DNA from: Sphingomonas jatrophae | Lineage (GTDB): Bacteria; Pseudomonadota; Alphaproteobacteria; Sphingomonadales; Sphingomonadaceae | DNA length: 64,000 nucleotides | NCBI RefSeq assembly: GCF_900113315.1 | Contig: NZ_FOZG01000002.1 | Span: 186,001 to 250,000, forward strand | Reading direction: 5' to 3' | In this document: piece after piece, positions 56,057 through 63,855 of the stretch | Numbering within the stretch: the first letter of the stretch is position 1 | How the letters are laid out: each line of letters begins with the position of its first letter | The notes under the pieces: generated by a model | What the model saw: only the letters and a program-made list of their open reading frames with translations | Database searches by the model: none | What the model was told of the DNA's origin: nothing | Position numbers and translations under genes: made by a program

Positions 56057-56791
56057 TTAGAAATGCGACAGATAACCACCGTCCACCGCAAGAACCTGCC
56101 CGGTCACGTAGGAGGCCGCGTCCGAGGCGAAGAACAGCACGGCGCCGACGATCTCCTCCGGCCGCCCCCACCGGCCGAGCGACGTACGCCGGGCGAGATG
56201 CTCGGCAATTGCCGGATCGGCGGCCATGGCGGCATTGGCGTCGGTGGCGAAGAAGCCCGGCGCTACCGCGTTGACGGTGATCTGGCGCGGCCCATATTCG
56301 GCCGCGAGCGCGCGGGTGAGCGCATCCAGCCCGCCCTTCGCCATCGTGTAACCCGCATCGCCCGAGCGTGCGATCTGGCCCGCGATCGACGTGATGTTGA
56401 TGATCCGCCCGCCCGGCGGCATCCGCGCGGCGACGATCCGGGCAATCTCGAACGGAGCGACGAGATTGACCTCCAGCAGGCCGCGAACGGCGCTGCGATC
56501 GAGCGCCTTCGCCAGCCGCCGGTCGCGCAAACCCGCATTGTTCACGAGAATGTCGAGCGGCACCAACCCCGCGACGTGAGACGCGACGGCCCCCTCGTCG
56601 GCAAGATCGAACGCGACCGCCTCTGCCGTGCCGCCGCAGCGCGCTATCTCGGCGACCACCGTCTCCGCCGCAGCCAGCGTGCGCGCATGAACGAGCACAT
56701 GCGCCCCGGCGCCACCCAGACCCAGCGCGATCTCGCGCCCAAGCCCGCCGCGCGCGCCTGTGACTAAAGCGGTTTTGCCGTGCAACGTCAT
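56057..56791 (-). CDS. SDR family oxidoreductase (FabG-like)
   Basis: A 244-aa short-chain dehydrogenase with TGARGGLGREIAL near residue 12, NNAGLR near 86, NITSIAGQIA (Ser) and YTMAKGGL near 150, ending ASYVTGQVLAVDGGYLSHF. ATG at 56791 follows GGGAGGAC; an in-frame extension upstream lacks a site. It is monocistronic. FabG-like 3-oxoacyl reduction or a sugar/alcohol dehydrogenase are both possible. Confidence 0.9.
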   Translation of the reverse strand: MTLHGKTALVTGARGGLGREIALGLGGAGAHVLVHARTLAAAETVVAEIARCGGTAEAVAFDLADEGAVASHVAGLVPLDILVNNAGLRDRRLAKALDRSAVRGLLEVNLVAPFEIARIVAARMPPGGRIINITSIAGQIARSGDAGYTMAKGGLDALTRALAAEYGPRQITVNAVAPGFFATDANAAMAADPAIAEHLARRTSLGRWGRPEEIVGAVLFFASDAASYVTGQVLAVDGGYLSHF

Positions 56792-56921
56792 GCCGGATCG
56801 TCCTCCCGCCCGCGCGCATAAGCGAGACAAAGCGAGAAGGCATCCATCCGGCCTGACAATCATGCTAGGTCATGCGCAAGTCAGGCGCCCGCCCAGTCAC
56901 GGTCAGGGTGGCAGAAGGAGC

Positions 56922-57047
56922 TTAGCCCTTCTTGCCGCTGTTTCCGGATTTACCGCCGCCGCGGCCGGTGCCTGTGCTGCCGCTCGCGTCGTCGCCGCCC
57001 TTCTTGGTCACCGCACCCGGATTGCCGCCTGCGCCCTTCTGAGCCAT
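56922..57047 (-). CDS. 41-aa Gly/Lys-rich small protein
   Basis: A 41-aa protein of low complexity (Gly, Lys, Ser, Asp), starting MAQKGAGGNPGAVTKKGGDD and ending GKSGNSGKKG. It has a perfect GGAGG 7 nt before the ATG at 57047, and an EcfG-like promoter upstream. Composition suggests an unfolded, stress-related protein similar in kind to KGG-repeat small proteins. Function unknown. Confidence 0.65.
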   Translation of the reverse strand: MAQKGAGGNPGAVTKKGGDDASGSTGTGRGGGKSGNSGKKG

Positions 57048-57075
57048 CGTCGCCTCCATTGTATGAGGATCGGTT

Positions 57076-57101
57076 AACTCGCTGATTGCACACGCAGTTC
57101 C
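57076..57101 (-). promoter_or_regulatory. EcfG-like promoter candidate for the 41-aa gene
   Basis: On the minus strand GGAAC (57101-57097) is followed after 17-18 nt by AGTT (57079-57076). It fits the general-stress sigma consensus GGAAC-N16/17-CGTT except for one base and lies 29 nt before the ATG of the small Gly/Lys protein. Confidence 0.45.
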
Positions 57102-57219
57102 GCTCAGTTGATGCACCGCCCGGCGGTGTTTTTCCGCGCAACATATATCAATCAGTTTCCGGGGATCGTGGGCTTCGCCCCGCGCGTTCAACACCAAGAA
57201 CCATAAAAAGAAGGTGCTT

Positions 57220-57462
57220 ATGGCAAAGGAAATTCCGTGGCAGGCGCATTCCAGGCTGGTGCAGGCCTGGTCCGGCCGGATGCTGGCGCAGGGCAGCCTG
57301 ACGGAGGTGATCGGCTATTATCGGGCGCTGCCTTATCGTGAGCGGCACGCGATCGACTGCCTGAAGTGCGCGGAGCCCGTGCCCGTCGCCGGCCGGATGA
57401 TGCGGCAACTCGGCCGGCTGGAGGTGGAGGAACTGAAGGATCTCGTCACGGCGCACGCCTGA
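57220..57462 (+). CDS. 80-aa protein of unknown function
   Basis: An 80-aa mostly helical protein: AKEIPWQAHSRLVQAWSGRML, then LTEVIGYYRALPYRERHAIDCLKCAEP and a final LEVEELKDLVTAHA. A CxxC (CLKC) in the middle might bind metal or act in redox. ATG at 57220 follows AAGAAGG. It is followed by a hairpin. A weak EcfG-like pair (GGATC 57163, CGTT 57185) lies upstream. Not recognised as a named family. Confidence 0.68.
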   Translation: MAKEIPWQAHSRLVQAWSGRMLAQGSLTEVIGYYRALPYRERHAIDCLKCAEPVPVAGRMMRQLGRLEVEELKDLVTAHA

Positions 57463-57476
57463 CGCTCGCCACGCGG

Positions 57477-57510
57477 CATGGTCCGCCGCGCTTCCTCAAG
57501 GCGGACCATG
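57477..57510 (+). terminator. Hairpin after the 80-aa gene
   Basis: A perfect 11-bp stem (57477-57487 with 57500-57510) with a 12-nt loop begins 15 nt after the stop of the 80-aa gene. There is no T-run. Confidence 0.55.
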
Positions 57511-57619
57511 TCACCGCAACCAGCCGATCCTAATCTAAGTGTATGAAATTATTAGGCTTATGACGTGAACTTCGCGGTGTGGCTGCGGTTATGGCCGAGA
57601 CTCCAGTGGAGACTTCGCC

Positions 57620-58936
57620 ATGTCGTTCAATCCACTCGCCGAACGGGGCATCCCGCTTGCCAAACAGCTGCGCAGCTGGTCCGAGCTGAACGTCGAGCCC
57701 TATCGCACGGAAGACGTGCATCCCTATACGCGCTGTCGCGTGATCGTGATGAACGGCATCGAAGTCGAGTCCATCATGTTCTCGCACCAATTCGCCCGCA
57801 ACACGCCGGACGTCGAATTGAAGCAGCGGCTCGCTTTGGTTCGCCGCATCGAACAGCAGCAGCAGAAAGCGGTGAACTGGCTGCTCCCCGGCGAAAAGCA
57901 GGAAAATGCCGTCGAGATCACGATCGGCTATGAGCAGGTCGCCGTCGATCTCACCGCATGGCTCGCGCGGAACGAGCCTGATCCGTATCTGCGGCAATGC
58001 TATGAATTCGGCCTGCTGGAGGATTTCGACCACCTCTATCGCTATGCCAATCTGATGGATCTGATGGGCAATGGTCGCCGCGCGCGCGAGATTACCGGCG
58101 ACTATACCGAGATCACGCCCGGCCGCCCGACTATCTTCGAACATCGCGATCCGCGCGACGATCTGCGCCGCCCCATGACGAAGGTGGCCGCGCATCGCCA
58201 GTCGATCCTGAATGCGATGACGCTCGTCAGCTCAGAGCAGCAGACGATGAATTACTATATGAACTTCGGCAATCGCCCGACGGAGCCGCTGGCCCGCGCG
58301 CTTTATCTCGAGATTGCCGAGATCGAGGAGCAGCACGTCACCCACTACGAAAGTCTGCTCGATCCCGAACAGGGTTGGGCGACCAATTGGCTGCAGCACG
58401 AGAATCACGAATGCTGGCTCTACTGGTCCTTCATGCAGACCGAGGTCGATCCGCGCATCCGCGCGATCTGGGAGCTGCATCTCAACATGGAGATCGAGCA
58501 TCTCCAGATCGCCGCGCGCTTCGTCGAGGAGAGCGAGGGTGTCGATCCCGCCAGCCTGATCGCCCCGTATGATCGAGCCATGACGTTCGAGGAGAACAAG
58601 ACCTACCTGCGCCAGCTGGTTGAATGGCAGGTCGATCTGACCGCGTGGGACTCCGAGTTCCTGCCGGTCGACCAGCTGCCCGAGGGTCACCGCTATTTCG
58701 ACTATCAGGCGACGGTCAATCGCGGCGGCGCACCGTCCGAGGAGGTGATCCGCCAGCATCGCGAACGCTTCGGCGAGGAGTATCGGCTGGAGACGGACGG
58801 TCCCCACCCCGTCGTGTCGCTGCGCGAGGAGGATGGCGGCGCCAAGCTCGGCTACGAGCGGAACATGCGCGCCAAGCATCCGCAGGGCGCCGCGCAGACC
58901 ATCGATGCCGAGCCCACGCCCGCGCTCGCCATCTGA
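57620..58936 (+). CDS. Ferritin-like double-domain protein of unknown function
   Basis: A 438-aa helical cytoplasmic protein with signs of a ferritin-like fold. Two ExxH motifs are YLEIAEIEEQHVTHYES near residue 235 and LHLNMEIEHLQIAARF near 290, as in diiron helices. The first half has a similar helix pair (RRIEQQQQKAVNWLL, YEQVAVDLTAWLARNEPD, FGLLEDFDHLYRYANLMD) that may be the second domain or a degenerate copy. It is followed by two DUF4142 genes, also helical and ferritin-like. No enzyme is assigned; iron or oxygen/peroxide handling is an inference. Confidence 0.7.
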   Translation: MSFNPLAERGIPLAKQLRSWSELNVEPYRTEDVHPYTRCRVIVMNGIEVESIMFSHQFARNTPDVELKQRLALVRRIEQQQQKAVNWLLPGEKQENAVEITIGYEQVAVDLTAWLARNEPDPYLRQCYEFGLLEDFDHLYRYANLMDLMGNGRRAREITGDYTEITPGRPTIFEHRDPRDDLRRPMTKVAAHRQSILNAMTLVSSEQQTMNYYMNFGNRPTEPLARALYLEIAEIEEQHVTHYESLLDPEQGWATNWLQHENHECWLYWSFMQTEVDPRIRAIWELHLNMEIEHLQIAARFVEESEGVDPASLIAPYDRAMTFEENKTYLRQLVEWQVDLTAWDSEFLPVDQLPEGHRYFDYQATVNRGGAPSEEVIRQHRERFGEEYRLETDGPHPVVSLREEDGGAKLGYERNMRAKHPQGAAQTIDAEPTPALAI

Positions 58937-58946
58937 GGAGGCTGCC

Positions 58947-59504
58947 ATGATGAGTTATACCAACAGCAATCAGGATGCCGGCGGGCTCAAGCAGTTCGTC
59001 AACAAGGTGGGCGACGCGGTCGGCGGCATGATGGGCACCGCATCGGCCGCCACCATGGGTGCGACGAATGCCGAGACCTTCGTCGCCAGCGCCGGCGCGG
59101 GTGACCTCTACGAGATCGCCGCTGCCCGCATCGCCCTGCAAAAGGCACAGCGCGCGGATGTGCGGACCCATGCGGAGATGATGATCGAACATCACACCAC
59201 CTCCGCGCACCAGCTCCGCTCGGCACTGCGGTCCACGGAGGTGACGTCGGCCAGCCCAGGCCTCTCCGTGCCGACCACCCCGGACACGCGCCGCCAGACC
59301 TTGCTCGATCATCTGGCGGAGGCTCCCGCCGATGCCTTCGACGATACCTATCTGGATCAGCAAAAGCTGGCGCATCAGGAAACGCTAACGCTTCTCGATG
59401 GTTATGGCCGGCACGGCGACAATCCGCAGCTCGCCTCCTATGCGCGTGGCGGAGCACCGATGGTCCAACGCCATCTGCGCATGATCGAGACAATGCGGGG
59501 CTGA
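58947..59504 (+). CDS. DUF4142 protein without signal peptide
   Basis: A 185-aa DUF4142 protein (ferritin-like four-helix family). It lacks a signal; the start has a Gly-rich helical piece (LKQFVNKVGDAVGGMMGTAS) and then the domain from about 45: GDLYEIAAARIALQKAQRADVRTHAEMMIEHHTTSAHQL in family style, and TYLDQQKLAHQETLTLLDGYGRHG. GAGGAGG lies upstream of ATG 58947. It begins 10 bp after the ferritin-like gene, so they form an operon. Function unknown. Confidence 0.83.
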   Translation: MMSYTNSNQDAGGLKQFVNKVGDAVGGMMGTASAATMGATNAETFVASAGAGDLYEIAAARIALQKAQRADVRTHAEMMIEHHTTSAHQLRSALRSTEVTSASPGLSVPTTPDTRRQTLLDHLAEAPADAFDDTYLDQQKLAHQETLTLLDGYGRHGDNPQLASYARGGAPMVQRHLRMIETMRG

Positions 59505-59551
59505 GCCTGAACAAAGGCCGGACGGCCGGTGTCATCCCAAGGAGAAAATGC

Positions 59552-60103
59552 ATGACCGTTGCCAAGCACGTTGCGCTCGCCGCCTCGTTCCTGCTGGGCG
59601 CGCCGCTCATGGCGCAGACCCCGCCGCCTCCGCCGCCGCCCGAGGCGATGACGACGGCCGCTCCCTATGTCGATGCCGCCGGCCGCAGCGATCTGTACGA
59701 GATAAATTCCAGCCAGATCGCGCTCCAGAAGTCGCAGGATCCGAAAGTGCAGGCCTTTGCCAGGATGCTGATCCAGCATCACCAGAAGACCACCGCCGCG
59801 ACGATGAAGGCAGCGAGCAAGGCCGGCCTGACCCCGCCGCCGCCCGCTCTCGATCCCGGCGCCACCGCGTCGATCAACGAGTTGCAGAGCGCGTCGCCGG
59901 CGGATTTCGACCGCATCTATCTCGCCCAGCAGGTGCCCGCGCACCAGGCCGCGCTCAATCTGCACCAGAGCTATGCCCAGGGCGGCGACCAGGCACCTCT
60001 GCGCACCTCGGCCAAGTCGGCCGTTCCCATCGTCAAGAAGCATCTCGATCAGGCAACCAAGATGCAGGCCGGCGGCGGCGCGCATGGCGGTCACAAGATG
60101 TAA
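59552..60103 (+). CDS. DUF4142 protein, exported
   Basis: A 183-aa exported DUF4142 protein. A signal peptide (VALAASFLLGAPLMAQ) leads to a Pro-rich stretch (eight Pro in a row) and the helical domain (SDLYEINSSQIALQKSQDPKVQAFARMLIQHHQKTTAATM in family style). The C-terminus is His/Gly-rich (GGGAHGGHKM) and could bind metal. It resembles the preceding gene in the DLYEI..IALQK block, so the two are paralogues with different locations. It ends in a hairpin. Confidence 0.88.
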   Translation: MTVAKHVALAASFLLGAPLMAQTPPPPPPPEAMTTAAPYVDAAGRSDLYEINSSQIALQKSQDPKVQAFARMLIQHHQKTTAATMKAASKAGLTPPPPALDPGATASINELQSASPADFDRIYLAQQVPAHQAALNLHQSYAQGGDQAPLRTSAKSAVPIVKKHLDQATKMQAGGGAHGGHKM

Positions 60104-60112
60104 CACCCTCGT

Positions 60113-60141
60113 GCGGGCGGGTGCCTCCGGGCCCCGCCCGC
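60113..60141 (+). terminator. Hairpin after the exported DUF4142 gene
   Basis: A perfect 9-bp GC stem (60113-60121 with 60133-60141) with an 11-nt loop lies 10 nt after the stop codon, followed by a T-containing stretch (ttcgctttg). Confidence 0.6.
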
Positions 60142-60164
60142 TTCGCTTTGCGACGGGAGATCGG

Positions 60165-60503
60165 ATGAGCGATCGCGGAAAAAACGGGCTCGCAGGATTC
60201 GGGCTGGTCGCACTGCTCGCAGCTTTGCTCGCCGTCCCCTGCTATCTTGTCACGCAGTCCATGTCGGTCAGCGGGGCTGACAACCAGCAACTCGGCATCT
60301 CCGGTGCCATCTTCGCCGGCATCGCAGTAATCGCGGCTTTGGCCGGCGGCGCGACGCTGTGGTTTGGTCGTCGTCGAGGCACCGGCGACACGCGGATCGC
60401 GCTGGCCGCGGTCGTGTTCACCTCGCTGCTGCTGACCCTGGTCGCGGTGGCGCTCAGCGACACGCGGCCAACCCCCATTACGCCGCCCTCGGCCGACATC
60501 TGA
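60165..60503 (+). CDS. Small membrane protein of unknown function
   Basis: A 112-aa inner-membrane protein with three hydrophobic helices at about 10-30, 43-65 and 78-98 (GLVALLAALLAVPCYLVT, IFAGIAVIAALAGGATLWF, AVVFTSLLLTLVAVAL). ATG at 60165 follows GGGAGATC. It ends 11 bp before the MBL-fold gene, so those two may share a transcript. No family is recognised. Confidence 0.75.
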   Translation: MSDRGKNGLAGFGLVALLAALLAVPCYLVTQSMSVSGADNQQLGISGAIFAGIAVIAALAGGATLWFGRRRGTGDTRIALAAVVFTSLLLTLVAVALSDTRPTPITPPSADI

Positions 60504-60514
60504 GCGCGGCCGCG

Positions 60515-61366
60515 ATGCGCATCCACCATCTCAATTGCGGCACCGACTGCCCGTTCGGCGGCGCCTTGTTCGACGGCCGGAGCCTGAGCCCGACGGGGCG
60601 GCTGGTGTGTCACTGCCTGCTGATCGAGACGGATGCGCACGGCCTCGTCCTCGTCGATACGGGCTATGGTCTGCGCGATGTCGATCACCCGCATCGCCCG
60701 CCGCATCCTCGCATCACCCGCTTCATGCGCACATTGCTCAACATCAAGCTGCGCGAGGAAGAGACAGCGGTCCGCCAGATCGAGGCGCTCGGCTTTGCCG
60801 CGTCAGATGTGCGCCACATCGTGCTGACGCACCTCGATTTCGATCATGCCGGCGGGCTCGAGGATTTCCCCCAGGCCAGGGTCCACTTGCTCGACGCCGA
60901 ATGGACCAGCGCCACCAGGACGACCGGCAGCTTCGTCCATCGCAATCGCTACCGCCCAGCCCAGTTCAACGACGTGTCCAGCTGGCGGCGCTACGGGGCG
61001 CAGGGCGAGCGCTGGTTCGGCTTCGATGCGGTGCGCGATCTGGAGGGCCTGCCGCCCGAGATCCTGCTGGTTCCCCTCCCGGGCCACACCTGGGGCCATG
61101 CGGGCGTGGCGATCCGGCGGCGCGAGGATTGGCTGCTGCACGCGGGCGACGCTTACTTCTACCGCGGCGAGATGCGGGGGGCGAAGCGGCACTGCACGCC
61201 GGGGCTGCGCGGCTACCAGACGATGATGGAGGTCAGCCGCACGTTGCGCATGACCAATCAGGAGAGGCTGCGCCGCCTCTCGGTCGAGCATCGGGGCGAG
61301 CTGACCGTCCTCTGCGCGCACGATCCCGTCGAGTTCGAACGCGCCGCCGCCGGCCGTCCACTCTGA
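60515..61366 (+). CDS. MBL-fold metallohydrolase (lactonase-like)
   Basis: A 283-aa metallo-beta-lactamase-fold enzyme. The dizinc motif is LTHLDFDHAGG (HxHxDH type) near residue 105, the third His is in PGHTWGHAGVA near 193, the bridging Asp in HAGDAYFY near 212, and a last His in CAHDPVEF. This arrangement fits AHL-lactonase-like and related lactonases, though the family is wide. No signal peptide, so it is cytoplasmic. ATG at 60515 begins the family-typical MRIHHLNCGTDCPFGG. Confidence 0.88.
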   Translation: MRIHHLNCGTDCPFGGALFDGRSLSPTGRLVCHCLLIETDAHGLVLVDTGYGLRDVDHPHRPPHPRITRFMRTLLNIKLREEETAVRQIEALGFAASDVRHIVLTHLDFDHAGGLEDFPQARVHLLDAEWTSATRTTGSFVHRNRYRPAQFNDVSSWRRYGAQGERWFGFDAVRDLEGLPPEILLVPLPGHTWGHAGVAIRRREDWLLHAGDAYFYRGEMRGAKRHCTPGLRGYQTMMEVSRTLRMTNQERLRRLSVEHRGELTVLCAHDPVEFERAAAGRPL

Positions 61367-61446
61367 GGCGGTCGCCGCAGCTTCTTCCGCCCCGCCCGAA
61401 GCCGCTATAACCTGCACCTGAGCGATCCGGGCCAGGGAGGCAGGCA

Positions 61447-61806
61447 ATGCGCGTGATGGTGCTGGTCAAGGCCACCGAGGAGAGCGAGCGCGGCCTGCCG
61501 CCCAACGCAGCCGACATGGCAGCAATGGGCCGCTTCAACCGGGCGCTGGAAGAGGCCGGCATCCTCATCTGCGCCGATGGGCTCAAGCCGTCCTCGCACG
61601 GCAAGCGGATCGCGTTCGACGGCCTCGAGCGTCGCGTGATCGACGGCCCGTTTCCGGCGACAAGCGAATTGGTAGCCGGCTTCTGGATCTGGGAGGTTCG
61701 CGACATGGACGAGGCGGTGGCCTGGGCAAGACGCTGCCCCAATCCAATGCCGGTGCCCAGCGAGATCGAGATCCGCCCCTTCTACGGAGCGATCGACCTC
61801 GCCTGA
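61447..61806 (+). CDS. YciI-like (DGPF domain) protein
   Basis: A 119-aa small alpha-beta protein of the YciI/YCII-related group. The start MRVMVLVKATEESERGLPP, the central DGLKPSSHGKRIAFDG, the DGPF in RRVIDGPFPATSELVAGFWIWEV and the ending IEIRPFY are typical. Function of the group is uncertain; some are fused to ECF sigma factors. GGGAGGCAGG lies before ATG 61447. It stands between an MBL hydrolase and a cyclic-di-GMP protein. Confidence 0.88.
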   Translation: MRVMVLVKATEESERGLPPNAADMAAMGRFNRALEEAGILICADGLKPSSHGKRIAFDGLERRVIDGPFPATSELVAGFWIWEVRDMDEAVAWARRCPNPMPVPSEIEIRPFYGAIDLA

Positions 61807-61931
61807 GCGCGCCCTGCCGCCCCGCGGCTCGGACGGCGAGCCCTGCAGATTGCCCAATTCGCGTCGCCTCGACCAAGCAGGAGATCTTTAATCCTATCCT
61901 GCATCAAGGAGCGTCACGGAAGAGGCTGGCC

Positions 61932-63797
61932 ATGTCGTGTCGAAGTGAAGGCGAGAGAGCCTTGCTGGAGCTGCAGAACACGATCCTGAAGATGATCGCG
62001 AAGGGTGACTCGCTTGTCACCACGGCCGAGCGCATGTGCCTTGAGGCGGAGAAGCTCGCACCCGGCGTTATTTGCTCCATTCTCACCGTCGATACAGCGG
62101 GGCTCATCCATCCGCTTGCCGGGCCCGGCCTGCCTGCTGCCTATTCGGCCGCGCTCGATGGCGTGGCGATCGGCCCGCGTGCCGGATCGTGCGGCAGCGC
62201 CGCTTTCCTGCGCACCGACGTCGTCGCGACCGACATCGCGGCCGATCCCAGCTGGGCCGCGTTCAGGCATCTCGCGCTTCCGCTCGGTCTCGTCGCCTGC
62301 TGGTCGAGCCCGATCCTCGACGCGCGCGGCGAGCCGGCGGGCACCTTCGCCTTCTACTATCGCGAACAGCGCGGGCCGACCGCGCGCGAGCGGGAGATCG
62401 TGGAGCACTGCGTCCATCTCTTCATGATCGCGCTGGAGCGTCACCAGCGGGTGATCGAGCATGAACGGCGGGCCTATACCGACGCCATGACCGGCATGCC
62501 GAACAGGGCCGCGTTCAACAAGGCGCTCGAAGCGCTGGACTGCACGACGCCGGGTGACTGGGCGCTGCTGGTGCTCGATCTCGACAACCTCAAGGTCGTC
62601 AACGACACGTTCGGCCATCCCACCGGCGATTGCCTGCTGCGCATCGTCGCGCGGCGCATCGCGGACGCGATCGGCTGTGAGCGCGCCTTCCGCATTGGCG
62701 GCGACGAGTTCGCGATCATCCTGCAATCTGCGGATTCTCTGCACGATCTTGATCGAACGGCGGAGAAACTCTTCTCCGCGCTCGGCAGCACCGCGGATTG
62801 CGGCGGGCAGATCATCGTCCCGCGGGCGACGATCGGCGGCGCGGTTCTGTCGCATGGCGATCGGGTGGCGGAGCGGGTCCGCCAGAATGCAGATTTCGCC
62901 TTGTATCACGCCAAGGAGACGGGCCGCGGCGGGTTCGTCCGCTACTGGCCGGGGCTCGGCACCAACATCACGCGCCGGCTGGGCGACATTCGCGACGTCG
63001 ATGCGGCGCTGCGGGAAGACCGGATCGAAGCCTATTACCAGCCGATCGTCCGCCTCGATACGCGCGAGATCGTCGGGCTGGAGGCGCTCTGCCGGATGCG
63101 GCTGGGCGACGAGATCGTCTCCGCCGCCCGCTTCCACGAGGCGACCAAGGACGTCCACGTCGCGACGGCGCTCACCGCACGCATGCTGGCGCTCGTCGCG
63201 GCCGACGTGCGGCGCTGGCTGGAGATGGGCATTCCCTTCCAGCATGTCGGCGTCAACGTCTCGTCCGCCGACATGCATGGCGGCGCGCTGGATCGTGTGC
63301 TGGCGGCCGCGTTCGAGCGGGAGCAGGTGCCGCTCGATCACGTCATCGTCGAGGTGACCGAGGCGGTCTACATGGGCGATGGCGATCCCATCGTGCAGCG
63401 GGCGATCGAGGCGTTGCGCGCGCGCGGCATGCGCGTGGCGCTCGACGATTTCGGCACGGGTTTCGCCTCGCTCACCCACCTGCTGACGGTGCCGGTCGAC
63501 ATCATCAAGATCGACAAGAGCTTCATCGATCGCCTCGCCACGTCGAACGCCAGCAAGGCGATCGTCGACGGCCTCATCCAGATCGCGCGCAAGCTGGATA
63601 TCAAGGTCGTGCCCGAGGGGATCGAGACGGAGGAGCAGGCACGCCTGCTGCAGGCGGCGGGCAGCGTGCTCGGCCAAGGATACCTATTCTCGAAGCCGGT
63701 CGATCGGCAGGCAACCACCGCCCTGCTGCTCGGCCGCGCGCAACGGCTCGGCCGCGCTTCGCCACGGGTGAAGGGCCTCGCACGCGGCGCGGCCTGA
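61932..63797 (+). CDS. GAF-GGDEF-EAL cyclic-di-GMP protein
   Basis: A 621-aa soluble protein with GAF (about 15-165), GGDEF (about 180-340) and EAL (about 355-605) domains. The cyclase signature RIGGDEFAII is intact and the phosphodiesterase signature GLEALCRM is intact with NVSSAD, EVTEAVYM, DDFGTG, IKIDKSFI and PEGIETEEQ. No RxxD inhibitory site is seen before GGDEF. So both making and breaking cyclic di-GMP are possible, gated by the GAF domain. Monocistronic; ATG at 61932 with weak purine-rich upstream. Confidence 0.93.
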   Translation: MSCRSEGERALLELQNTILKMIAKGDSLVTTAERMCLEAEKLAPGVICSILTVDTAGLIHPLAGPGLPAAYSAALDGVAIGPRAGSCGSAAFLRTDVVATDIAADPSWAAFRHLALPLGLVACWSSPILDARGEPAGTFAFYYREQRGPTAREREIVEHCVHLFMIALERHQRVIEHERRAYTDAMTGMPNRAAFNKALEALDCTTPGDWALLVLDLDNLKVVNDTFGHPTGDCLLRIVARRIADAIGCERAFRIGGDEFAIILQSADSLHDLDRTAEKLFSALGSTADCGGQIIVPRATIGGAVLSHGDRVAERVRQNADFALYHAKETGRGGFVRYWPGLGTNITRRLGDIRDVDAALREDRIEAYYQPIVRLDTREIVGLEALCRMRLGDEIVSAARFHEATKDVHVATALTARMLALVAADVRRWLEMGIPFQHVGVNVSSADMHGGALDRVLAAAFEREQVPLDHVIVEVTEAVYMGDGDPIVQRAIEALRARGMRVALDDFGTGFASLTHLLTVPVDIIKIDKSFIDRLATSNASKAIVDGLIQIARKLDIKVVPEGIETEEQARLLQAAGSVLGQGYLFSKPVDRQATTALLLGRAQRLGRASPRVKGLARGAA

Positions 63798-63803
63798 CCG
63801 CGC

Positions 63804-63828
63804 GGAGCCAAGCGCCCGACCGCACGTT
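63804..63828 (+). promoter_or_regulatory. EcfG-like promoter candidate
   Basis: GGAGC (63804-63808) is followed after 16 nt by CGTT (63825-63828), one base from GGAAC-N16-CGTT. It lies 27 nt before the ATG at 63856. Confidence 0.4.
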
Positions 63829-63855
63829 GGTCCCGCAGGTTTGAAGGAGACGACC

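Noticed and set aside
57529-57556. CCTAAT/ATTAGG repeat before the ferritin-like gene as another TGCCTAA operator
   Set aside because: Arms are only 6 bp and lack the TG of the other sites; probably chance.
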